A stretch of DNA of 7,008 nt, taken from contig DPJP01000428.1 of NCBI GenBank assembly GCA_003542955.1, positions 22,645-29,652 of the forward strand, read 5' to 3'. Positions 1-5,172 of this stretch are shown in pieces. A program made the translations under genes and the position numbers. The stretch's first letter is position 1, and every line of letters starts with the position of its first letter. Under the pieces are notes generated by a model. It saw only the letters and a list, made by a program, of their open reading frames with translations. It did not search any database and was not told where the DNA came from. Origin of the DNA: Armatimonadota bacterium. GTDB taxonomy: Bacteria; Armatimonadota; Zipacnadia; Zipacnadales; UBA11051.

Positions 1-1388
1 ACGGGGGGCACGTCATACGGATGGCGGTAGACGATTCGGAACTGGTACCCCTGAGGGTTGCTGGGCCGGCCCGTTACCGGCTTGACCCCGCCGCCGGTGA
101 ATGATCCCTGCCCCCACCACTGCAGCACCGGCTCCGGCCGCGGCAGCGTACTGCCGGCGATTGTCGGCGGTGCTGCCGGCGTGAGGGTGGTCTGTGTACT
201 GGTGAGCGGTCGCGGCTGCTGCGAGAGCGTCGACGCATCGACATGCGGCAGCCAACGGAGGCAGCAGGCCGAAGAGTTGCCCTGGCCGTCCATGTGCGTG
301 GCGAGGATATATGCTTCCGAGTTGCTGACGGCATGGACGTTGTGGAGGGCCCAGCGCGGGTCGGCGAACTCGCTCAGGTGCTCGATGCGGCCGGTCCGGC
401 CCCCGTCATCGGTGATCCACAGCGCCCAGTCATGCATAGGCCCGGCCGCGGCCAGGTCAAAGAGCACGAAGCCGAAGCTCGCGTCGGCAAAGTCCATGGC
501 GACGGCGTCGAAGAGGTTCAGTGGCACGCCGGTCCAGGTCTCGCCGCGGTCCGCGCTATGGCTGATGCAGTAGCCGACCCCCTGGTTGGCTGGTCGCTTC
601 CAGAGCACGTATACATCGTTGTTCGTGGGAGTTGCGAGCGCCAGAAGCGTCCTCGGCTGGCCGATTGCGGTTGCACCCTCGACCGGGAGCCTGGTGACGA
701 CCATATTCGGTGCGCAGCGGTAGATGTGCCACTGCCCCAGGCCCCAGACGGTGTAGTCGGGACTCGTGTCCGCAAGCTCGACATGCGGCCCCTGATCGGC
801 AGACCAGCGGTAGGTCGTGTTCTCGATCCAGTGAAGTCCACGGTCCGTCGAGGACCAGATGGCGAGGAAGTCGCCCCTCAGCGGGCTGGCCCGGCGAATC
901 TCCGTGCCCGTCGCCCAGAGTGTGTTGCCGCCCGCATCGCCACGGGAGATCGACACCACCTGGCGGGCAGAGAGCACGGTGCCATCCGGGTTGCGTACCG
1001 CCGCCCTGGTCCATCCCGCCTGTCCCCTCTGCGTGCGCCACAGGGGCATCTCATTCAGGTTGCGTGCGGGGTCGATCTGTATCCGCCCCCCGAGGAGCAA
1101 CTCGTTTGCCGACAGCGGAAGACCGAAGAGATCGCTGCCGGGAATGTGCAGGTTGGGGACGGTCAGGTCGGTGGCCGACCATGTGCTGCCCTGCGCGGCG
1201 CCGAAGGCATACGTGAAGTGGCCGGCGCTGCCGCGCTCGCCAGATACCAGCAGCAGGTCGGTGCCCAGGGCGGTCAGCCTGGGTGCGTTGACCCACTGTT
1301 GCCCGACCGAGTACTTCACGATATCTGCCCGCACTGTGAGGGGAAACGCAATCAGACACAGGGACCAGGCAACGGTGAGTACACGCAT
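1..1388 (-). CDS. Secreted BNR/Asp-box beta-propeller-like protein, C-terminus beyond window edge
   Basis: The frame is open from ATG at 1388 to the left edge, giving 462 residues with no stop, so the gene is partial. A Sec signal peptide is visible (MRVLTVAWSLCLIAFPLTVRA, predicted cut before D22). Three Asp-box-type repeats follow: STDRGLHW (180-187), SADRGETW (278-285) and a degenerate TDDGGRTG (326-333) lacking the final Trp. Asp boxes mark beta-propeller blades in sialidase, Ycf48 and related folds; they are structural and do not prove hydrolase activity. A Ser/Thr/Pro-rich linker (about 386-420) leads to a C-terminal domain beginning QWWGQGSF (423-430) and containing GYQFRIVY (447-454), cut by the edge. 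The start is fixed by a perfect AAGGAGGT at 1394-1401. It lies 46 bases after the stop of its upstream paralogue and shares residue spacing with it along the whole length. Substrate or partner is unknown. Confidence 0.88.
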   Translation of the reverse strand, partial: MRVLTVAWSLCLIAFPLTVRADIVKYSVGQQWVNAPRLTALGTDLLLVSGERGSAGHFTYAFGAAQGSTWSATDLTVPNLHIPGSDLFGLPLSANELLLGGRIQIDPARNLNEMPLWRTQRGQAGWTRAAVRNPDGTVLSARQVVSISRGDAGGNTLWATGTEIRRASPLRGDFLAIWSSTDRGLHWIENTTYRWSADQGPHVELADTSPDYTVWGLGQWHIYRCAPNMVVTRLPVEGATAIGQPRTLLALATPTNNDVYVLWKRPANQGVGYCISHSADRGETWTGVPLNLFDAVAMDFADASFGFVLFDLAAAGPMHDWALWITDDGGRTGRIEHLSEFADPRWALHNVHAVSNSEAYILATHMDGQGNSSACCLRWLPHVDASTLSQQPRPLTSTQTTLTPAAPPTIAGSTLPRPEPVLQWWGQGSFTGGGVKPVTGRPSNPQGYQFRIVYRHPYDVPP

Positions 1389-1405
1389 CGCGGACCTCCT
1401 TCGCG

Positions 1406-1423
1406 GCGGTACTGCAGTGCCGC
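1406..1423. repeat. 18-bp near-perfect inverted repeat in the spacer between the propeller paralogues
   Basis: GCGGTACTGCAGTGCCGC is palindromic apart from one position pair. It lies in the 46-base spacer, 17 bases upstream of the downstream gene's start and just before its ribosome binding site (1394-1401). In the mRNA the arms would form a short hairpin with a TGCA loop and one C-A mismatch. It could be a weak processing or translation-control element or an operator half-site pair. There is no T-run, so it is not an intrinsic terminator. At this GC content chance occurrence is possible. Confidence 0.3.
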
Positions 1424-1434
1424 TAAAGCCGAAC

Positions 1435-3048
1435 TCACCTCGGCGTCGTGAAGAACCTGTTGGCGTCCCACAATGTGGGTTGCCCCACCGCGGCGTTGCG
1501 GCGGTCGTGGGCGGTGAACCGGTACAGGTAGTTGTGCCCGGGCCGGAATGCTCCTGAACCGACATAGACGTCGTAGATCGCGCCATCTTTGTAGTCGGCG
1601 CCAATCAGGCCCGTCTGCTGCATCGGGTACACCTGCGCGACACCGCTGATTTCGCAGTTCACGTATTGGGCCGGTGTGTTGTCGGCGCTCTTGTAGATCA
1701 CCCGGAACTGGTACCCTTTGGACCCGGGCGCACCGGTGGTGGGCTTGACGCCGACGGTCTGGAATGAGCCCTTCCCCCACCACGTGAGTTCCGGCGGCGC
1801 AGGTCTGCCGGTGACGCCGGGGTCGATCGCCACCATGCCGGGGTGGTCGACCGTCTGCATCGTGACGGTATCGATCCTGTATGTCTGTGGCGGGCCGACC
1901 TGGGAGACGAACGCCGTGGCATAGGCGCCAGCCTGCGCAGGCGGGACTGCGCTCGGCGACCAGCGCAGTACGTAAGTACTGCGGTCGGCGATGGTCGTGG
2001 CCAGGATGTACGCCTCAGTCGGGCTGACGACGTCGACATCGTGCACCCAGTAGTGCTGCATCGACTCCTGCTCCCAGGTCCGGGCGCCGTCGCGGGTGAT
2101 CCACAGCATCCAGCCGAGGCCGGGGGCATTCGGCACCTCCAGCGCCATCATGCCGAAGGACCGGTCGCAGAAGTCGATGTGCTTGGGCTCGATGTAGCCG
2201 AAGCAGACCTGCTGCCAGGTGGTGCCATCGTCGGGGCTGTACATCATCACCCACTTCGGCTTCTGGCCCGTGTCTTCACGATACACTGCGAAAACCTGCC
2301 GGCCGTCGGGCGCGGAGAGAGCCGTGACGGCGGTCGCGCCCGCGAACATCGGGCAGACGTGCGCCTGCCGGCCGGGATCGAGACGGAACAGGCTCCTGAA
2401 GGAGCTGGCCCAGACGTCACACTGCGCCGAGACGTCATGGATTCGGAATGACGACTCCCGCTGCAATTGCTGGAGGTCGACAATGTCCCACGTCTCACCG
2501 CGGTCCGTCGAGACCCACAGCCTGGGCAGATGGCCCTCACCGCCGACCCACTCCTCGCCGGCAGCCCAGAACACGTTGCCGTCGTGACTTCCGTGCACGA
2601 TCTGGCCGATCGTTCGCGTGTAGACGCTCGAGGCGTAGACTCTCTTGAGCTTCGCCGGTTGGATGAAGTTGGACTTCCTGGTATTCCGCCACCAGACTCC
2701 CAGACAGTCCTTCGTGCTGACGGTGACGGACATCGTCCCGCCCTGGAGCGTCTCCTGCGAGCTCCATCCGCCTGCGCCGATGGGCTCGTCCCAGCTCTTC
2801 CGCTCATTGCCGAGGCCGCAGTAGTCGCCCTGGAATGTCTTCCAGTTGTCCTTCGTGCAGATGTACGCGAAGTGCGGCTGGTCCGCAACCGAGCCGGCGA
2901 CCATCACCAGGCCGGAGGGAAGACGATGGAAGACGGGAGCGCACAGCCTGCCGTCGTAGATCTTGACGGCCGCCAGATCGGCACAAGCGGAGGTAGCGAC
3001 AACACACAGACCAATGATGAAGCAGACGGCGGGCATGACGCGAATCAT
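1435..3048 (-). CDS. Secreted BNR/Asp-box beta-propeller-like protein with C-terminal beta-sandwich domain
   Basis: This is the complete 537-aa member of the tandem pair. The ATG at 3048 is preferred over an in-frame start at 3144 because AGAGGTG lies 4 bases before it (3053-3059) and it places a clean signal peptide at the N-terminus (hydrophobic residues 5-20, cut probably after ACA, before D24). Asp boxes are STDRGETW (180-187), SPDDGTTW (271-278) and TRDGARTW (318-325); TKDNWKTF (65-72) looks like a degenerate blade. EAYILAT (345-351) is shared exactly with the downstream paralogue. The C-terminal domain starts at LTWWGKGSF (421-429), includes GYQFRVIY (445-452) and FRPGHNYLYRFTAHD (501-515), and resembles a fibronectin-like beta-sandwich. 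About a dozen cysteines is many for an exported protein and suggests disulfides. Extracellular or periplasmic binding is likely; an enzymatic role is not shown. Confidence 0.9.
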   Translation of the reverse strand: MIRVMPAVCFIIGLCVVATSACADLAAVKIYDGRLCAPVFHRLPSGLVMVAGSVADQPHFAYICTKDNWKTFQGDYCGLGNERKSWDEPIGAGGWSSQETLQGGTMSVTVSTKDCLGVWWRNTRKSNFIQPAKLKRVYASSVYTRTIGQIVHGSHDGNVFWAAGEEWVGGEGHLPRLWVSTDRGETWDIVDLQQLQRESSFRIHDVSAQCDVWASSFRSLFRLDPGRQAHVCPMFAGATAVTALSAPDGRQVFAVYREDTGQKPKWVMMYSPDDGTTWQQVCFGYIEPKHIDFCDRSFGMMALEVPNAPGLGWMLWITRDGARTWEQESMQHYWVHDVDVVSPTEAYILATTIADRSTYVLRWSPSAVPPAQAGAYATAFVSQVGPPQTYRIDTVTMQTVDHPGMVAIDPGVTGRPAPPELTWWGKGSFQTVGVKPTTGAPGSKGYQFRVIYKSADNTPAQYVNCEISGVAQVYPMQQTGLIGADYKDGAIYDVYVGSGAFRPGHNYLYRFTAHDRRNAAVGQPTLWDANRFFTTPR

Positions 3049-3279
3049 GGCGCACCTCTGTCTGTTCAACGGCGGTGTGTGATCCGGCAGAACCTGCGGT
3101 GGCGGGGCACGCACCCGGAGGTCCGCCCACTCCTCAGCCCACACGGATGGTGCCGGTGTCGACTCTTTCGCCGCATGACCGCCTGGTCCTGCCGACGGAT
3201 GGCAAATCCACTACAATGAATAGTACTGCGTTCCCGCCTATACTGTCCAGCATGATTGCACCGCCATCACGAGACATGA
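3049..3279 (-). other. Intergenic leader between nuclease gene and propeller gene
   Basis: This 231-base gap separates the nuclease stop (3280-3282) from the propeller-gene start at 3048. It contains a relatively AT-rich patch around 3200-3255, in contrast to its GC-rich surroundings, and within it the promoter candidate listed separately. I see no convincing hairpin followed by a T-run, so no intrinsic terminator for the nuclease gene can be called. The leader implied by the promoter candidate is about 160 bases, long enough for post-transcriptional control, but I recognise no known riboswitch in it. Confidence 0.5.
3220..3249 (-). promoter_or_regulatory. Candidate sigma70-type promoter for the propeller pair
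   Basis: Read on the minus strand, TGGACA (3244-3249, five of six matches to TTGACA) is followed after 18 bases by TACTAT (3220-3225, four of six matches to TATAAT). It sits in the only AT-rich patch of the gap and points at the gene starting at 3048. Position and spacing are plausible, but the -10 match is modest and the host sigma factor preference is unknown. Confidence 0.35.
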
Positions 3280-3939
3280 TCACCGCGTCGCCCGGTAGAG
3301 TATCCAGTTGCCGCGCTTGCCCACCTTCTTCGTCGCACCCATCTTGCACAGGGCGTAGGCCATCTTGCCCGCAAGATACCGCCGCATCCGCCCCATTTGG
3401 GCGAGTTCGCCTACTGTGAACGGGCTCGGCAGCCCCTCCGGCAGGAGTGAGAGAAAGTCACGAGGGCCGTCGAAACGGTGGGTCTCCAGCAGTTCGACAA
3501 GCTCGTGGCCGACCAGTGATATCCCCTTGCGTCGCCAGCTCCCCTGCCCGTCATCCTGCCTGATCTCACGCTGAATGGTGATGACGATCTCGATGGCGAC
3601 GTTCTTCGCGCGGATCGCCGTCGGCATGTTGACGAGGTGGTCGAAGATGTCGACCGGCCGCCCGTGCTTTGGCGACTTGCGGGCCCGGAGTTCATCTCCG
3701 GTCTGGGGGTCGATGTGGACGATGAGCTTGTCGCGCGGCACCGGGTAGACGACAACGACGCTGTGCTTGCGGGCCAGCGACTTCACCTTGTCCCGAATCG
3801 CGGTGAAGTTGCCGGTCTGGACCTCATAGATGACCCCACCACGCAGCACATCCGCGCGGTAGCGGCCGAGGTCCACCTCGATCTCGCCGTCAGCGCCGGC
3901 ATAGTGCTGCTGGAGTGCGAGATGAAGCTCGGTAGGCAA
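3280..3939 (-). CDS. PD-(D/E)XK nuclease-like protein with C-terminal winged-helix-like region
   Basis: This 219-aa protein has no signal peptide and should be cytoplasmic. The N-terminal core fits a restriction-endonuclease-like fold: E19/E21 in the first acidic patch, D30 in RADV, then a strand carrying E39-V-Q41 (YEVQTGNF), giving D-x8-E-x-Q in place of the usual ExK. Conserved-looking blocks follow: VVVVYPVPRDKLIV (61-74), RKSPKHGR (87-94) and GSWRRKGI (133-140). The C-terminal stretch from FTVGELAQ (174-181) to GNWILYR (210-216) looks like a winged helix. From memory the order matches a family of about 210-230 aa conserved hypotheticals in bacteria and archaea (possibly DUF8091); I could not check this. 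The TTG start at 3939 is forced: the preceding in-frame stop is at 3946-3948, and the next in-frame GTG would remove the first acidic patch. The only SD-like sequence, GAGGAA, lies 12 bases upstream inside the preceding gene. DNA cleavage is an inference. Confidence 0.8.
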   Translation of the reverse strand: MPTELHLALQQHYAGADGEIEVDLGRYRADVLRGGVIYEVQTGNFTAIRDKVKSLARKHSVVVVYPVPRDKLIVHIDPQTGDELRARKSPKHGRPVDIFDHLVNMPTAIRAKNVAIEIVITIQREIRQDDGQGSWRRKGISLVGHELVELLETHRFDGPRDFLSLLPEGLPSPFTVGELAQMGRMRRYLAGKMAYALCKMGATKKVGKRGNWILYRATR

Positions 3940-3945
3940 GACGTA

Positions 3946-4194
3946 TCACGCTTCCTCTTCGCCGACAGGCAGGAGCTGGATGCTCTGCTTGAGTTCGTGG
4001 CACCGCAGGCGACAGCCAATGAGGCTTTCGGGCATCTCGCCGCCGGCGGCGATGCGGAGGCTCTCGATGAGCCTGCGAGCGATCTGGGTGGCGTCACCTC
4101 GCGATGCGGGGCCGGAGAACTCAATGACGAGTTGCATCCCGTACTCATGCCGATCTGAGCTCGCGTGCGGATTCGGCAGACTCCGCTTGCGCAT
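3946..4194 (-). CDS. Small hypothetical protein encoded directly upstream of the nuclease-like gene
   Basis: I do not recognise this 82-aa protein. ATG at 4194 is chosen over longer in-frame starts (up to 4329) because AAGGAGA at 4202-4208 sits 7 bases upstream, and because the longer form would run through the divergent promoter region and overlap the opposite gene's start. It has a basic N-terminus (MRKRSLPNPHASSDR), a probable beta-strand (MQLVIEFSG, 20-28), a probable amphipathic helix (DATQIARRLIESLRIAAGG, 34-52), two cysteines (C61, C65) and an acidic tail (GEEEA). There is no signal peptide or membrane segment. Its TGA is 6 bases from the nuclease TTG and in the same frame, so the two are almost certainly co-transcribed and perhaps translationally coupled. 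A partner, inhibitor or specificity role for the nuclease is conceivable but rests only on position. Confidence 0.6.
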   Translation of the reverse strand: MRKRSLPNPHASSDRHEYGMQLVIEFSGPASRGDATQIARRLIESLRIAAGGEMPESLIGCRLRCHELKQSIQLLPVGEEEA

Positions 4195-4305
4195 TGACAG
4201 GTCTCCTTGCGTCGTCGGCGCAGGTGTCAGGCCCACGCCGCCGGAAATGGTGGCCACGCTCACGCATAGAACCCATTGTAGCAGCAAGCCGTGCGGAGGA
4301 CCACT
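4195..4305. promoter_or_regulatory. Divergent intergenic region between the two transcription blocks
   Basis: Genes start on both sides (minus at 4194, plus at 4306), so these 111 bases should hold promoters for both blocks, although the elements could extend into either coding start. The best -10-like hexamer is TACAAT on the minus strand (4275-4280, five of six matches), but no good -35 lies at the proper distance. On the plus strand CATAGA (4265-4270) is weak. I see no clear operator palindrome. The function is inferred mainly from gene orientation. Confidence 0.4.
4295..4300 (+). promoter_or_regulatory. Ribosome binding site deciding the start at 4306
   Basis: GGAGGA lies 5 bases before ATG at 4306. 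A GTG at 4291 in the same frame overlaps this site, so it is unlikely to be the real start. The competing ATG at 4342 has only a weaker GAGGG upstream, although it would give a shorter, more typical signal-peptide n-region. Confidence 0.6.
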
Positions 4306-5172
4306 ATGCCCGACCCCGGCGTCGCGCAATCGAGGGTGCTCATGTCACGCGTATGTGCCTGGATGGCAACGCTGCTGCTGGCATCGCTTGCCACGGCTGA
4401 CGTCTACCCGCCGCTGGAGCTACTCAAGCGCACCGAGACTCTCGTCACGGTGGGCAGTGAGCGGATCAGCCTCACTGTGGCCGATACGGGGCGCATAACC
4501 GCCCTGAAGGCCGGCGCAGCCGAGTACATTCCCTTTATCTCCCTCTACTCGAGTCCCCGCGCCTCCGAGACGGCTGAAGCGTTACGCGCGGTCCAGGGCG
4601 AGACTGGCGAGGGCCGCGGCCTGGGCGGAAACCCGTCGCCGATAGCTGTCGAGCAGCGCGGGGAACGGCTCCTGATCCACACGGATGTCACGACCGCGCG
4701 CCCGGAGTTCGCCGACGGGCAGGACCTCTATCGCCTTCGCGAGTGCGTCGACGTTGCCCCGAACGGCACCGTCAGTCTCACCTACCGCTTCGACTGGCTG
4801 CGCCTTCTGCTCATCGACCATCCTTACGTCGCCATCGCGCTGGCAGCCGATGTCTTCGCCGATGCGCCGTTCGTCGCCGACTACACGGGTGAGCGGCGGT
4901 CGGGCACATTCAGCGCCGGGGAGGCTTACACCAGGCTCGATGCGCTCCAGGGCGCGGTACGGACGATCCACTGCACCCTACCCGCCGGCGTGCTCGATAT
5001 CTGGTTCGATGAGGCCTCCAATGTCGGCAGCAGCCGCTGGGGGCAGTACTACGTGCTGACACCCAACGTGCCCGGCACCACTTACCGCGGATGGGTGTAC
5101 CCGGGCACGAGCAGCACCCTTCGCTTCACGATCAAGCTCCCAACGCCCACGGATCAAGGAGGCGCGCAGTGA
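4306..5172 (+). CDS. Secreted beta-rich protein of unknown function
   Basis: The protein is 288 aa from ATG at 4306, or 276 aa if ATG at 4342 is used (see the ribosome binding site entry). Either form has a Sec signal peptide ending MATLLLASLATA with a cut before D32. The mature part is beta-rich with no membrane segment and no family I recognise. Alternating strands such as ERISLTVADTGRITAL (52-67) resemble the opening strands of galactose-mutarotase-like beta-sandwich domains, and the next gene's product opens similarly, but this is weak. Other visible segments are DLYRLRECVDV (140-150), FDWLRLLLIDHPYVAIAL (162-179) and WGQYYVLTPN (245-254). Its stop overlaps by one base the start of the downstream gene (TGATG), so the two are co-transcribed and probably translationally coupled. 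A carbohydrate-related extracellular role is inferred from this neighbour only. Confidence 0.85.
   Translation: MPDPGVAQSRVLMSRVCAWMATLLLASLATADVYPPLELLKRTETLVTVGSERISLTVADTGRITALKAGAAEYIPFISLYSSPRASETAEALRAVQGETGEGRGLGGNPSPIAVEQRGERLLIHTDVTTARPEFADGQDLYRLRECVDVAPNGTVSLTYRFDWLRLLLIDHPYVAIALAADVFADAPFVADYTGERRSGTFSAGEAYTRLDALQGAVRTIHCTLPAGVLDIWFDEASNVGSSRWGQYYVLTPNVPGTTYRGWVYPGTSSTLRFTIKLPTPTDQGGAQ

Noticed and set aside
243..1451. 402-codon open frame on the plus strand, opposite the partial propeller gene
   Set aside because: Its product is low-complexity and matches nothing, while the minus strand encodes a clear paralogue of the adjacent gene with Asp boxes and a signal peptide.
1..3048. 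Calling the two propeller proteins sialidases
   Set aside because: Asp boxes are structural and widespread. I could not find the Arg triad, catalytic Tyr/Glu pair or FRIP motif of sialidases.
2467..3219. 250-codon plus-strand open frame opposite the complete propeller gene
   Set aside because: Shadow frame; the minus strand has the conserved repeats and a well-placed ribosome binding site.
3134..3349. Small minus-strand open frame, with an internal ATG at 3277 just after the nuclease stop
   Set aside because: No convincing ribosome binding site, it overlaps the nuclease 3' end in another frame, and it spans the promoter candidate. Its hydrophobic stretch is explained by the AT-rich patch.
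4275..4280. TACAAT on the minus strand as a firm promoter -10
   Set aside because: The hexamer is good but no acceptable -35 is found 16-19 bases upstream, so it is only mentioned within the intergenic entry.
3946..4329. Longer 127-aa version of the small protein, starting at 4329
   Set aside because: It would cross the divergent intergenic region and overlap the start of the plus-strand gene. ATG at 4194 has a good ribosome binding site; the 45 extra residues look non-coding.
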